From contig NZ_FNRK01000002.1 in assembly GCF_900107815.1 (NCBI RefSeq), positions 62,001 through 126,000 of the forward strand: a stretch of DNA of 64,000 nucleotides. Direction: 5' to 3'. The position numbers and the translations under genes were made by a program. Below the pieces are notes generated by a model. The model was not told the origin of the DNA. It saw nothing but the letters and a program-made list of their open reading frames with translations, and did no database searches. Positions 15,266-24,718 of this stretch are shown here, one piece after another. This DNA comes from Eubacterium aggregans. Its GTDB lineage: Bacteria > Bacillota > Clostridia > Eubacteriales > Eubacteriaceae. The stretch's first letter is position 1. Every line of letters starts with the position of its first letter.

Positions 15266-16789
15266 TTAATCTAAGGTGTCCATTTCTGAAAGATAGCTGC
15301 TGTCCATAGCGCTGTGGTGCTCTGCTTCCTTTTGGAATTTTCCCACAGCGGTGACGGCTTTGCGGATGGGCATTAAGGTGCCGGCACCGCCAATACAGCC
15401 ACCGGGACAGGCCATTCCTTCCAGGAGGTAGCCATCCCGTTTACCGGCCCGGGCAAGCTTCAGCATTTTCGCACATTCCCGGAGACCCTCGGCACGGTCG
15501 ATCTTCACTTCCACATCGGGGTACAGCTCCTTGACGGTTTGGCCAATGGCATCCGCCACACCGCCGGCTACAGCGTAGCCACGGCCTGCTGAGGTGGCGT
15601 CTTCAATGGGGGTATCCGTATCGATATCTCCGAATTCCACGCCCCTTCCCACAAACATTCCCATGAGCTCTTCAAAGGTGATGACAAAATCGACATCGCT
15701 GCGTACCGTCCGTCGGCTGGCTTCCAGCTTTTTTGCGGCACAGGGTCCGATAAAGACAATGCGGGCGCCAGGCCGTTCTTTTTTTATGATTCGGGCTGTG
15801 GCAACCATGGGGGTCAGTTCCCCGGAAATATAGGAAGCCAAATCCGGGAAGGTGGTCTTGGCCATGACGGACCAGGAGGGGCAGCAGGAGGTTCCGATGA
15901 AGGGGTCTTCGCCCCGGACAACCTTATTGACATAGTGATGGGCTTCCTCAATGGCACCGAGATCCGCACCAATGGCCACCTCATAAACATCGGAAAAGCC
16001 CAGCTCCTTGAGTGCATCTTTGATTTTTTCGGGGGTAGCCAGGGGTCCGAACTGCCCCACGAAGGCGGGTGCAATGGCGGCAATCACCTCATCCCCATTT
16101 TTAATGGCTTGAATGAGCTGAAAAACCTGGGTTTTATCCGCAATGGCTCCAAAGGGGCAGCTGACCAGACACATACCACAGGAAACACATTTATCGTAAT
16201 TGATCTTTGCCCGGCCTAAATCATCGCTTTCGATGGCATCCACGCCACAGGCAGCGGCACAGGGCCGATCATACTGGATGATGGCCCCATAGGGGCACGC
16301 GTCCTTACAACGGCCGCATTTAATACACTTCTCATTGTCGATAATGGATTTGCCGTTTTGGATCGAGACGGCTTTTACAGGACAGACAGAGGTACAGGGA
16401 TGGGCCAGGCAGCCCCTGCAATTATTGGTGACCTCCAGGGCCTTTGTCTTGCAGGCATCGCAGGCAAAGGGAATGACATTGATGAGAGGCGGTTCGTACA
16501 CCTTTTCAGCAATGGCGCTTTCCCGAACTCCCGTGGAAATAGGGGAGGGCCGATCCACGGGATAGAGGGGCAGGCCGATGGCAAGACGCAGGCGTTCCCC
16601 AACGATGGCTCTCTCCTTAAAAACACTGTCCCGGTATCGGGCGGTTTCTCCAGGAACAATTTCATAAGGGATTTCTTCAATCCGCTTGGCGTAGTCCACA
16701 TCGTCATCATAAGCCATTCGGGCAATGGCGGCAAAAACGCGGCGACGTATTTCTGTCAGAGGGGTATAAATGCCTCTCAATTGATTCAC
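15266..16789 (-). CDS. [FeFe] hydrogenase, monomeric group B-like
   Basis: A 507-residue iron-sulfur protein. Residues ~105-215 carry a run of cysteines for several [4Fe-4S] clusters (CDACKTKA, CRGCLAHPCTSVCP, CIKCGRCKDACP, CVSCGMCLVSCP). The H-cluster motifs follow: TSCCPSW (L1), GPCAAKKLEA (L2, with Gly where group A has Met) and EGMACPGGCIGGAG (L3). The L2 form and lack of a NuoG-like N-terminus suggest group B. Group B enzymes are thought to exchange electrons with ferredoxin, but their direction is not settled. A thioredoxin-like ferredoxin gene lies just upstream on the same strand and may encode the partner. It could equally take part in H2 uptake for acetogenesis or H2 release as an electron valve. 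Confidence 0.92.
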   Translation of the reverse strand: MNQLRGIYTPLTEIRRRVFAAIARMAYDDDVDYAKRIEEIPYEIVPGETARYRDSVFKERAIVGERLRLAIGLPLYPVDRPSPISTGVRESAIAEKVYEPPLINVIPFACDACKTKALEVTNNCRGCLAHPCTSVCPVKAVSIQNGKSIIDNEKCIKCGRCKDACPYGAIIQYDRPCAAACGVDAIESDDLGRAKINYDKCVSCGMCLVSCPFGAIADKTQVFQLIQAIKNGDEVIAAIAPAFVGQFGPLATPEKIKDALKELGFSDVYEVAIGADLGAIEEAHHYVNKVVRGEDPFIGTSCCPSWSVMAKTTFPDLASYISGELTPMVATARIIKKERPGARIVFIGPCAAKKLEASRRTVRSDVDFVITFEELMGMFVGRGVEFGDIDTDTPIEDATSAGRGYAVAGGVADAIGQTVKELYPDVEVKIDRAEGLRECAKMLKLARAGKRDGYLLEGMACPGGCIGGAGTLMPIRKAVTAVGKFQKEAEHHSAMDSSYLSEMDTLD

Positions 16790-16806
16790 TTCCTTCTTCT
16801 GTCAAA

Positions 16807-17064
16807 TTAGGCCAGGGCCATAATATGGGCCATGACGGTTTCCATGGTAGCGCATTCGATGATGTTATCCCCAATCCGAACGATGGGGGAGTTTTTTCCG
16901 TGACCCGGCAGCCCAAGACAACTGACTGGTTTGATTTCAATACTACACTGGAGACCCGTAATATCCTGGACCTCCCCAAGACTTTCGATGGAGTCAATAA
17001 TATCCATGGCTCCCTTTAAAATGCAGGCTGAGCAGACGCATACTTCAATCTGTAAATGATCCAT
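16807..17064 (-). CDS. Small thioredoxin-like [2Fe-2S] ferredoxin domain protein
   Basis: An 85-residue protein with CVCSACILKGA near the N-terminus and PVSCLGLPGHGKNSPIVRIG in the second half, the pattern of the NuoE-like thioredoxin-fold ferredoxin, here stand-alone. Four cysteines (Cys9, Cys11, Cys14 and the one before LGLPGHG) are candidates for a [2Fe-2S] site, though the spacing differs from classical NuoE. It lies 17 bp upstream of the [FeFe] hydrogenase gene and is probably cotranscribed, so it likely carries electrons to or from it. Confidence 0.8.
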   Translation of the reverse strand: MDHLQIEVCVCSACILKGAMDIIDSIESLGEVQDITGLQCSIEIKPVSCLGLPGHGKNSPIVRIGDNIIECATMETVMAHIMALA

Positions 17065-17081
17065 ACCATCCTCCGATAGTG

Positions 17082-18440
17082 TTAGTTTTTGAAACTGTGG
17101 ATTGGTGCGGGGATTTTTCCACCGCGGTTGACAAATACGGAGCTATCATTACCGTTGACCGCCATGATGGGGGCCAAGCCCAGTAAACCACCGAATTCAG
17201 CGGATTCACCAAGGCCCTTGCCGTAGACTGGAATCAGACGGACGGCGGTGGTTTTATTATTGACCATCCCAATGGCCGCTTCATCGGCAATAATGGCTGA
17301 AATGGTGGTGGCCGGTGTATCCCCGGGAATGGCGATCATATCCAACCCCACGGAGCAGACACAGGTCATGGCTTCCAGCTTATCCAAGGTAAGGGCACCG
17401 ATGGTGGCGGCCTCAATCATGCCTTCGTCCTCACTGACGGGGATAAAAGCACCGCTTAAGCCACCCACTGAGGTGGATGCCATAATACCGCCCTTTTTAA
17501 CGGCATCGTTGAGCATGGCAAGCGCTGCGGTGGTGCCGTGAGCGCCGCAGTGTTCAAGTCCCATTTCTTCCAGGATTCGGGCGACGGAATCTCCGATTTC
17601 TGGTGTGGGCGCCAGGGATAAATCCAGGATACCAAAGGGGACATTCAGGCGTTCCGCCACGGTGGTGCCCACCAATTGTCCAGCTCGGGTGATTTTGAAA
17701 GCCGTTTTTTTGATGATTTCGGCCATTTCGTCAAAGGACGCATCTTGTCTCTTTTCCAAGGCCCGCTTGACAACTCCAGGACCGCTGACACCAACGTGAA
17801 GCACTGTGTCCGGCTGGCCAACGCCGTGGAAGGCACCGGCCATAAAGGGATTATCCTCCACTGCATTACAAAAGACCACCAGCTTGGCGCAGCCAATGGA
17901 ATCGGCATCCCGGGTGAGATAAGCGGTTTGCTTGACGATTTCGCCCATCATTTTAACGGCATCCATATTGATACCCATTTTAGAGGAGCCCAGGTTGACC
18001 GAGGAGCAGACGCGTTCGGTTTGAGCCAGAGCTTCAGGGATAGAGTTGATCAGGGTGAGATCCCCACGGGTAAAGCCCTTGGGAACCAAAGCGGAAAAAC
18101 CACCGATGAAATTGACGCCAACCTCCTTGGCGGCAGCATCCAGGGTTTGGGCAAAGGCGACATAATCGGTATCCCCGCTGGCACCCGCTACCAAGGAGAT
18201 GGGGGTAACGGAAATCCGCTTATTGACAATGGGAATACCGAATTCTGTTTCAATCCGCTCTCCCTGCGTCACCAATTGTTCTGCACTTCGAGTGATTTTA
18301 TCATAAATCTTTTTGCGGCATTTTTCACCGTCGGCATCGATACAGTCCAACAAGGAAATCCCCATGGTAATGGTACGGATATCCAGGTTTTCTTTTTCAA
18401 TCATGCGGACGGTTTCCAGCACATCTTTAAACATTGCCAT
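17082..18440 (-). CDS. DUF711 / PFL-like family protein (UPF0210)
   Basis: A 452-residue protein of the family called PFL-like or UPF0210. Landmarks are [66 protein letters not shown] and the C-terminal [12 protein letters not shown]. It has the general fold of glycyl-radical enzymes but no glycyl-radical loop, so it is not a pyruvate formate-lyase. Its reaction is unknown. It lies 14 bp downstream of a small ACT-domain gene, a pairing often seen in Firmicutes, which suggests amino-acid-sensing control. Confidence 0.9.
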   Translation of the reverse strand: MAMFKDVLETVRMIEKENLDIRTITMGISLLDCIDADGEKCRKKIYDKITRSAEQLVTQGERIETEFGIPIVNKRISVTPISLVAGASGDTDYVAFAQTLDAAAKEVGVNFIGGFSALVPKGFTRGDLTLINSIPEALAQTERVCSSVNLGSSKMGINMDAVKMMGEIVKQTAYLTRDADSIGCAKLVVFCNAVEDNPFMAGAFHGVGQPDTVLHVGVSGPGVVKRALEKRQDASFDEMAEIIKKTAFKITRAGQLVGTTVAERLNVPFGILDLSLAPTPEIGDSVARILEEMGLEHCGAHGTTAALAMLNDAVKKGGIMASTSVGGLSGAFIPVSEDEGMIEAATIGALTLDKLEAMTCVCSVGLDMIAIPGDTPATTISAIIADEAAIGMVNNKTTAVRLIPVYGKGLGESAEFGGLLGLAPIMAVNGNDSSVFVNRGGKIPAPIHSFKN

Positions 18441-18454
18441 CGCTTTCCACCGCC

Positions 18455-18724
18455 TTAAATGGAATGCATGGCGTTGAAGATGTCTTCATGCTGGATGCGG
18501 ATGGACATGCCGATGGTTTTGGAAAGGGCATCCATATCTTCTTTCAACTGGGCAAAATCGCAGGTGATGTTGGAAACATCCACTAACATGATCATGGTAA
18601 AAATCCCCTGCATGATCGTTTGGCTGATATCCTCGATATTGGCATTGTTTTCCGCGAGGATTTTGGAAACATTGTAAATGATACCGGTACGGTCATTACC
18701 GATTACCGTCAAAACTGCTCTCAT
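18455..18724 (-). CDS. ACT domain-containing protein (UPF0237)
   Basis: An 89-residue stand-alone ACT domain: [33 protein letters not shown] is the classical beta-alpha-beta start, compared in pieces, and [15 protein letters not shown] ends it. ACT domains bind amino acids. Gene order with DUF711 suggests it regulates that protein. It starts at ATG 18724 after an AAGGAG site and is the first gene of the minus-strand unit that ends at the hydrogenase. It is divergent from mraZ. No convincing -35/-10 pair was found upstream on the minus strand. Confidence 0.88.
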   Translation of the reverse strand: MRAVLTVIGNDRTGIIYNVSKILAENNANIEDISQTIMQGIFTMIMLVDVSNITCDFAQLKEDMDALSKTIGMSIRIQHEDIFNAMHSI

Positions 18725-18858
18725 ACTTTAACTCCTTAAATAATACTTTTTCTATATATCTTATACTAAAAACCGAGGAATCACAAGGGGAAGGCGTGGT
18801 GTAACGGAATTCAGGAAATCAATTATAACCTTTTTAATGAAATAAAAACCATCCTATC

Positions 18859-18892
18859 TTGCGATGAAGTGGGGAAAAGTGGTATAATGTGG
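18859..18892 (+). promoter_or_regulatory. mraZ promoter with three GTGG repeats (probable MraZ operator)
   Basis: TTGCGA (18859-18864) and TATAAT (18883-18888) are separated by 18 bp, a good sigma-A promoter. GTGG occurs at 18869, 18879 and 18889, exactly 10 bp apart, so on one DNA face and overlapping the promoter core. MraZ proteins bind repeated GTGG/TGGG-type boxes at their own promoter, so this is a likely autorepression site for the dcw cluster. Confidence 0.7.
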
Positions 18893-18919
18893 TAAATTAT
18901 GGTGATTGGAGAGATGATT

Positions 18920-19351
18920 GTGGCAGATTATGTGCTTGGCGAGTATTCTTATGCTGTGGATAATAAGGGCCGGGTCATCATTCCGCCTAAATTCAGGGAT
19001 TTTTTAGGGGAATCCTTCATTATCACCAAAGGATTGGATGGCTGCCTCTTTGTATTTCCAAAGAATGAATGGCAGCTTTTTGAGAAAAAATTAATGGAGC
19101 TGCCTCTGGCGGACCGGGATGCACGGATGTTTACCCGTTTCTTCTTTGCTGGTGCGGCTGAATGTACCCTGGATAAGCAGGGGCGGGTGATGCTCCCGGC
19201 AGTACTGCGACAATTTGCGGATTTGCAAAAAACAGCTGTGGTGGTGGGGGTAACCAATCGGATTGAAATATGGGATGAGGCCAAGTGGCAAAGCTGCACC
19301 GATATTGATGCAACGGATTTTGCCGATCGAATGGCTGCCCTGGGGATATAG
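18920..19351 (+). CDS. mraZ: Transcriptional regulator MraZ
   Basis: A 143-residue protein with two SpoVT/AbrB-like (MraZ) repeats: EYSYAVDNKGRVIIPPKFRD and, in the second half, ECTLDKQGRVMLPAVLRQF. Both contain the D-x2-GR core that contacts DNA. It is the first gene of the dcw cluster and normally represses it. GTG 18920 is chosen because GGAGAG at 18908-18913 lies 6 nt ahead; ATG 18914 directly abuts that site and ATG 18899 precedes it. The matching operator is visible in the promoter. RsmH is encoded 9 bp downstream. Confidence 0.93.
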   Translation: MADYVLGEYSYAVDNKGRVIIPPKFRDFLGESFIITKGLDGCLFVFPKNEWQLFEKKLMELPLADRDARMFTRFFFAGAAECTLDKQGRVMLPAVLRQFADLQKTAVVVGVTNRIEIWDEAKWQSCTDIDATDFADRMAALGI

Positions 19352-19360
19352 GAGGAGCCT

Positions 19361-20296
19361 GTGAAAGGAAAGCACATTACTGTCTTATTACATGAAACAG
19401 TGGATAGCCTTTGCATTAAGGCTCAGGGAACGTATGTGGACTGCACCCTTGGGGGTGGCGGCCATTCAGAATTAATCTGTAAGGAATTGGGAGAATCGGG
19501 CCGGCTGATCGGTATTGATCAGGACACCTATGCCTTAGAGCGCGCCAGTGCGCGCCTGGCCCCCTATCTCTGTGAAAAGGTATTTGTTCACGACAGCTTT
19601 TTTAATTTAGATCGGATACTAAAGGAAAATGCCCCGGATGGTGTGGATGGTATTATCTTTGACCTGGGGGTTTCTTCCTTTCAATTTGACGATGCTGATC
19701 GGGGATTCTCTTACCATAACGACGGCCCTCTGGATATGCGCATGGACCGCAGTGCAGCCCTAATGGCGGCAGATATTGTGGCCACCTACGACAAGGCAGA
19801 GCTGGTCCGGGTTCTTAAAGAATTTGGAGAGGAACGCTTTGCCGGGCGCATTGCCGATCGGATTATCACCCAGCGGGAAAAGGAACCCATTGTCACTACC
19901 CTGGCACTTTCTGATATTGTCAGGGGGGCCTATCCCGCCAAGGAGCGGTATAAGGAAAAGCACCCGGCGCGAAAAACCTTTCAGGCCCTGCGCATCGAGG
20001 TTAACCATGAGCTGGACTATTTAGAGGATGCCCTGGCTGCAGGGATTCACCATCTTCGTCCAGGGGGACGGATGTCGGTAATCACCTTCCATTCCCTGGA
20101 GGATCGGCTGGTGAAGCAGTATTTTAAAAAATGCGAGCACCCCTGTACCTGTCCCCCGGATTTTCCGGTTTGTATCTGTGGTAAAAAGCCGGAAATCAAA
20201 GGGATCACAAGGAAGCCCATTGCACCCCCAGAAGAAGAGCTGGAGATAAACCGCCGGGCGAGGAGTGCAAAGCTGCGGGTGATTGAAAAGCGATAA
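19361..20296 (+). CDS. rsmH: 16S rRNA (cytosine1402-N4)-methyltransferase
   Basis: A 311-residue SAM-dependent enzyme (MraW). HITVLLHETVDSL begins the protein, VDCTLGGGGHSELI is the SAM loop, and FDLGVSSFQFDDADRGFSY and HPARKTFQALRIEVN are highly conserved family blocks. It methylates N4 of C1402 in the 30S P site. It starts at GTG 19361 after a GGAGGAG site, directly after mraZ. Near the C-terminus is a cysteine cluster (CEHPCTCPPDFPVCICG) that is common in Firmicute members. Confidence 0.96.
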   Translation: MKGKHITVLLHETVDSLCIKAQGTYVDCTLGGGGHSELICKELGESGRLIGIDQDTYALERASARLAPYLCEKVFVHDSFFNLDRILKENAPDGVDGIIFDLGVSSFQFDDADRGFSYHNDGPLDMRMDRSAALMAADIVATYDKAELVRVLKEFGEERFAGRIADRIITQREKEPIVTTLALSDIVRGAYPAKERYKEKHPARKTFQALRIEVNHELDYLEDALAAGIHHLRPGGRMSVITFHSLEDRLVKQYFKKCEHPCTCPPDFPVCICGKKPEIKGITRKPIAPPEEELEINRRARSAKLRVIEKR

Positions 20297-20330
20297 AATC
20301 CATGAAATGAAAATTTGTTGAGGTGAATGA

Positions 20331-20828
20331 ATGAAACGGAAAGAATATGGTTGGCAAATTTCTCAGATGAGCGGTATGGGCAATGTTGCAGCGGCCCCGG
20401 GAAGTTATACAGGCACCAAGCGGAAGGAGCAAGAGGCATCGGTCCGTCCCCGGAAAAGGAAAAGACCGGCCAAAAGCCGGGTCAAGGGGAGAAAAAACCA
20501 ATGGGCTCTGACCACCACCATCAGCGTTGTGGCCATCATTGCTTTTTTACTCTGTGCCGGAATTCTGGTCCAGCACGCCGTTATTTCCAGTTTGGATAAT
20601 GATGTGCGACAGCTCCAAAGCCAATACGATGAAAAAAAAGCGTTGAATGATAGTAAAGAAGGACAGCTGGTAACCAGCAGGGATTATAATCAGATCGAAG
20701 CCCAAGCCCGGGGCTATGGGATGACAGAGGCAACCGCCCAACAAAAGGTGAGCGAATCCGTTACCGCTCAAACCCTCCAGGAAAGTCCAGAGGCGAACAC
20801 TGCGTGGTATGTGGGGCTGTTTGATTAG
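20331..20828 (+). CDS. ftsL: FtsL-like cell division protein
   Basis: A 165-residue bitopic protein. About 55 basic cytoplasmic residues (many Lys/Arg, RPRKRKRPAKSR) come first, then one membrane helix (TISVVAIIAFLLCAGILV), then a coiled-coil-like stretch (SSLDNDVRQLQSQYDEKK) and a tail. Sequence similarity is low, as usual for FtsL, so position between rsmH and the division penicillin-binding protein is the main argument. It would form the FtsL-DivIC-DivIB complex at the septum. Confidence 0.8.
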   Translation: MKRKEYGWQISQMSGMGNVAAAPGSYTGTKRKEQEASVRPRKRKRPAKSRVKGRKNQWALTTTISVVAIIAFLLCAGILVQHAVISSLDNDVRQLQSQYDEKKALNDSKEGQLVTSRDYNQIEAQARGYGMTEATAQQKVSESVTAQTLQESPEANTAWYVGLFD

Positions 20829-20854
20829 CCACCATTCATATAAATGGAGTTAGA

Positions 20855-23260
20855 ATGGCAAAAAAGAGAAAAGTTAAAAAAAGTCTGAAGCAGATTAGCC
20901 AAAAGCGTCTGCTTTTCGTCTTATTCCTCCTTTCCTTTGTTTTGGTCTTTATCATCGGGAAGCTGATCTATCTGCAAATCTTTGATGTGGCGGATCAATA
21001 TGAAGCCCAGGTCGATCAATCCGTCGATGAGGTGGAGGTATCCGCTTCCCGAGGGAATATTCTGGATCGTAATGGGAATATCCTGGTCCAAGATAGCTCG
21101 GCTAAGTCTGTGCATATCATCCCCCTGGATGTTGAAACCGGGAAGGAAAAGGATTTAGCTACCCTTCTTGCCCAAAAGTTGGGCTTAGACTACAAGGAGG
21201 TGTATGAGAAGGTTACGCGGTTAGAAAATGATCGGGTCGAAATGAAGAGTGGTGTCTCCCAGGATGTGGCAGATACCATCACCCAAAAAATCACCAAGGG
21301 AATTGCCTACAAAAATGGAACCCTTTATTGTATTCCGGATGAAATAGCAGATAGTGCCGCTGCTGCGGGTGCCATCAGTGATGCCACGGGGATGGAATAC
21401 GATTCGGCTTTAAAATATCTGACCCGACGGGAAAACTCTCCCATTAAAATTAAAGGGAAGGTGGACAATAGCCTGGCCCAGGAAATTCTTGATAGTCAAA
21501 GCAAAAAGGATGCCGCTGGGAAAACAGAAAGCACCAACGGTATTGAGCTCATAGAGGATAGTCGGCGGTACTACACCAATGGTAATTTTGCCTCTTATTT
21601 ATTGGGCTTTACCGATGCCAATTACGATGGCTTAAGTGGGGTGGAAGCTACCTGTAACGATATTTTAAGCGGGGAAAAGGGCATTGCCTATTTCCAGAAG
21701 GACGCCACGGGGAATACCATTCCAAGCCAAACAAAGATCATCAAGCAGCCGACCCAGGGAAAGAATATCACCCTGTCCATTGACAGCAATATACAGAACA
21801 TGGCTGAAAAAGCGGTATCCAGCGCCATTGAAGAATGGAAGGCTAAAAGTGGCACAGCCATTGTTATGGAGACCAAAACCGGAAAGATCTTGGCCATGGC
21901 CAGCAAGCCGGATTATGATTTGAATGATCCCTATACCATCAGCGATGCCTTTAAAGCGAAAAAGGCTGAAGATCTGAGCGGCAAATCTGAAAGTGATCAG
22001 CTATCGGAAATGTGGAAAAATCCTGCAGTGGCATCGAATTATGAGCCAGGATCTACCTTTAAAGCTGTAACGGCAGCCGCCGCCCTGGAAGAAGGGGTGG
22101 TGAGCCCGGATACGACGGTGTATTGCTCAGGGTCCATTAATATTAACGGCGTGACGGTCAATTGTACGGGGAACCACGGTACCCAATCGGTAACAGAAGC
22201 CATTGCCAATTCCTGCAACCCTGGCCTGGTTCAGATTATCCAAAGGCTGGACCCCAATAAGTTCTACCAGTATGCTTACAATTTTGGCTACGGTGAAAAA
22301 ACGGGGATTGAGCTTACCGGTGAAGAAGCCGGTCTGATCAGCCGCCGTTTTGACGATAGTGGTGCCATTAATGAGCTGGACTACTCAACGCTTTCCTTTG
22401 GACAAGGCTTGGCCACTACGCCAATCCAAAATCTGGCAGCTCTGAATTGTGTTGTCAACAATGGATATTATATGGAGCCTTCGGTTCTGGCGGATAATAA
22501 TGATTCCGCCTTGGGGGTTAACGGAAAGCTAGGGTCTTCCAAACAAATTGTCTCTAGTGAGACCTCCAAGGAAATGCGGGATATCATGGTGAATGTCGTC
22601 ACGGGGAGCAGCACGCTAAAGAATCTGTCTGAGGGATACAGTATTGGTGGGAAGACCGGGACTGCGGAAAAATTTGTGGATGGTGCTTATTCAAAAACGG
22701 CTTATGTGACATCTTTCTTCTGCTACGCACCGGTTGAAGATCCCCAGTATTCTATTTTGATGGTATTGGATGAGCCCAGTAGTGATGCATCCGGTGGGAC
22801 GAGTGCCGCACCGGCTGCCATTGAAATTATGAAGCAAATTCTCGGAGCATCGGAATCCAGCGTGTCCAGTACAGGTGTCGGCGGGACCGTTGTCGTGCCG
22901 GACTTGGTAGGACTGAACCTTGAGACAGCAAAAGCGATATTGGATGAAAAGGGGATTGCCTATACGGTAAATCAAAAGGATCATGGCAGTATCGTCCTTA
23001 GCCAGAGCATTGATGCCAAAGGAAGCTATGCTGAAGGCGATACCCTGGCCCTGGATGTGGGAACCTCAGAAAGCATAGAAAATGGAAAGGTCCGGGTGCC
23101 GGATTTGACCGGATTATCGGTTCAGTTCTGCAACGAACTCCTCAAGGGCCTGGGCCTGAATCTAAAAGTCCAGGGGAGTGGCTTTGCAACAGGGCAAAAT
23201 CCAGCACCTGGGTCTGCGGTTGATAAAAATTCTGATGTAACGGTAACCTTTGCCCAATAA
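20855..23260 (+). CDS. Class B penicillin-binding protein with PASTA domains (FtsI/SpoVD type)
   Basis: An 801-residue transpeptidase. A basic N-terminus and one membrane helix (~residues 22-41) anchor it, followed by the dimerisation domain and the penicillin-binding domain with the active-site motif STFK (in YEPGSTFKAV), SCN (ANSCNPG) and KTGT (IGGKTGTAEKF). Two C-terminal PASTA repeats begin VVPDLVGLNLETA and VRVPDLTGLSVQF. It cross-links septal peptidoglycan with FtsW. Whether it is the vegetative FtsI/PBP2B or the sporulation SpoVD cannot be told from sequence; only one such gene is present in this cluster. MurE, often next, is missing here. Confidence 0.93.
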   Translation: MAKKRKVKKSLKQISQKRLLFVLFLLSFVLVFIIGKLIYLQIFDVADQYEAQVDQSVDEVEVSASRGNILDRNGNILVQDSSAKSVHIIPLDVETGKEKDLATLLAQKLGLDYKEVYEKVTRLENDRVEMKSGVSQDVADTITQKITKGIAYKNGTLYCIPDEIADSAAAAGAISDATGMEYDSALKYLTRRENSPIKIKGKVDNSLAQEILDSQSKKDAAGKTESTNGIELIEDSRRYYTNGNFASYLLGFTDANYDGLSGVEATCNDILSGEKGIAYFQKDATGNTIPSQTKIIKQPTQGKNITLSIDSNIQNMAEKAVSSAIEEWKAKSGTAIVMETKTGKILAMASKPDYDLNDPYTISDAFKAKKAEDLSGKSESDQLSEMWKNPAVASNYEPGSTFKAVTAAAALEEGVVSPDTTVYCSGSININGVTVNCTGNHGTQSVTEAIANSCNPGLVQIIQRLDPNKFYQYAYNFGYGEKTGIELTGEEAGLISRRFDDSGAINELDYSTLSFGQGLATTPIQNLAALNCVVNNGYYMEPSVLADNNDSALGVNGKLGSSKQIVSSETSKEMRDIMVNVVTGSSTLKNLSEGYSIGGKTGTAEKFVDGAYSKTAYVTSFFCYAPVEDPQYSILMVLDEPSSDASGGTSAAPAAIEIMKQILGASESSVSSTGVGGTVVVPDLVGLNLETAKAILDEKGIAYTVNQKDHGSIVLSQSIDAKGSYAEGDTLALDVGTSESIENGKVRVPDLTGLSVQFCNELLKGLGLNLKVQGSGFATGQNPAPGSAVDKNSDVTVTFAQ

Positions 23261-23275
23261 CCCTGAGAAAAGAGC

Positions 23276-23303
23276 TGGACCTTATCGAAAGATTTGCTAT
23301 AAT
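23276..23303 (+). promoter_or_regulatory. Internal dcw promoter before murF
   Basis: TGGACC (23276-23281), a 16-bp spacer and TATAAT (23298-23303) lie in the 78-90 bp gap between the penicillin-binding protein and murF. This suggests that murF and the downstream genes can be transcribed independently of mraZ. Confidence 0.55.
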
Positions 23304-23350
23304 AAATAAGTTAAGCAAAAGAAAAATGAAATAGAAGGATGCAGATCGAA

Positions 23351-24715
23351 ATGGAAAAATTTTTAGTCAGTGAGTTGTTGGATGTTTTCGATGGTCAACT
23401 GGAGCAGGAGGGGACGGTTCCCTTCATTACTTCAGCTTCCATTGATAGCCGGACCATCGCTCCTGGAGGATTGTATATTCCCATTATTGGAGAATCAATG
23501 GATGGGCATCAGTTTATTCAGAACGCCATTGATCACGGAGCGGTGGCGGTATTAACCCAGCAGCCAGATTGTACGGTTCCTAAAGAAGTAACGGTTATTC
23601 GAGTGGGTTCCACCAAGGATGCGCTTCAGGCCTTGGGGCGGGCCAATCGTCATCGGTACCATATTCCGGTGGTGGCAGTGACGGGCAGTAGCGGAAAGAC
23701 AACCACGAAGGATGTCATTGCCGCGGTGTTATCCCAAAAATGCAAAACGATGAAAACCCAGGGAAATTACAATAACCAGTTGGGAGTGCCTCAAACTCTC
23801 TTCCAGTTAGATGGAAGTTACGGTGCTGCCGTTGTGGAGATGGGGATGGATCATCTGGGGGATATCCGGGAGACCATTGATGAGGTGACGCCCCACTATG
23901 CCGTTATCACCAATGTTGGGACAGCCCATCTTGAGTTTTTAAAGACCCAGGAAAATATTTTGAAGGCCAAGATGGAAATTTTAGAAACCATGGGTGAGGG
24001 AGACTATGCGATCTTAAATGGCGATGATCCTTACCTCAACCGAATTTCAGATACGCCCTACCGTATTATTCGCATCGGAATTGATTCCGATGCGTTGGAT
24101 TATCGGGCTGAAAACATTGAATCCTCATCAGACGGGGTTCGCTTCACGTTGGATGGAGAGGCTTATCATTTTCGGTTTCCCGGGATTCACAATGTGTACA
24201 ATGCCATGGCTGCCATCGTCATTGCAAAGGACCTGGAACTGAATCAGGAACAAATCCAATGTGGGTTTGATGCCTTTATACCCAGTGGAAACCGTATGAA
24301 GGTAGAAACCATTGACGGGATCACCTATATCGATGATTCCTACAATGCCAATCCAGATTCTATGCGGGCGGCATCAAATACCCTCCGAGCCATGGGTGGG
24401 GAAAAAGGACGCTGTATCGCCGTGATTGGTGATATGCTGGAAATGGGAGAAACCGGTTGGGAGATTCACCGCAAGGTGGGGGAAACCGTCGGAGAGATAG
24501 CGGATATCCTCATTGCCGTTGGGGATTTGGCAAAGGCCTATGTCCAGGGAGCGTCGGGGAAATTGCCTGTTGAGGCCATTCATCACTGCGAGGATGCTGT
24601 GGATGCTGCGCTGGTCCTTAAGAATATTGCGGTACCAGGGGATACGGTTTTAATCAAGGCATCCCATGGTGTTCATCTTGAAAAAATTATGACATCCGTA
24701 AAGGGAGAGGACTAA
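23351..24715 (+). CDS. murF: UDP-MurNAc-tripeptide-D-Ala-D-Ala ligase
   Basis: A 454-residue Mur ligase. The N-terminal substrate domain includes DSRTIAPGGLYIPI; the ATP loop is VTGSSGKTTTKDVIA; VVEMGMDHLGDI and VITNVGTAHLEFL follow, and the C-terminal domain has YIDDSYNANPDSM. It adds D-Ala-D-Ala to complete the cytoplasmic pentapeptide precursor. The frame also has ATG 23339, but the AGAAGG site abuts it directly; ATG 23351 fits the family start better, with a slightly long 12-nt spacing. Either is possible. Confidence 0.94.
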   Translation: MEKFLVSELLDVFDGQLEQEGTVPFITSASIDSRTIAPGGLYIPIIGESMDGHQFIQNAIDHGAVAVLTQQPDCTVPKEVTVIRVGSTKDALQALGRANRHRYHIPVVAVTGSSGKTTTKDVIAAVLSQKCKTMKTQGNYNNQLGVPQTLFQLDGSYGAAVVEMGMDHLGDIRETIDEVTPHYAVITNVGTAHLEFLKTQENILKAKMEILETMGEGDYAILNGDDPYLNRISDTPYRIIRIGIDSDALDYRAENIESSSDGVRFTLDGEAYHFRFPGIHNVYNAMAAIVIAKDLELNQEQIQCGFDAFIPSGNRMKVETIDGITYIDDSYNANPDSMRAASNTLRAMGGEKGRCIAVIGDMLEMGETGWEIHRKVGETVGEIADILIAVGDLAKAYVQGASGKLPVEAIHHCEDAVDAALVLKNIAVPGDTVLIKASHGVHLEKIMTSVKGED

Positions 24716-24718
24716 ACG

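Noticed and set aside
17676-18458. 260-residue plus-strand frame opposite the DUF711 gene
   Set aside because: The minus-strand protein has clear family motifs through this whole stretch; the plus frame has no recognisable domain or ribosome site.
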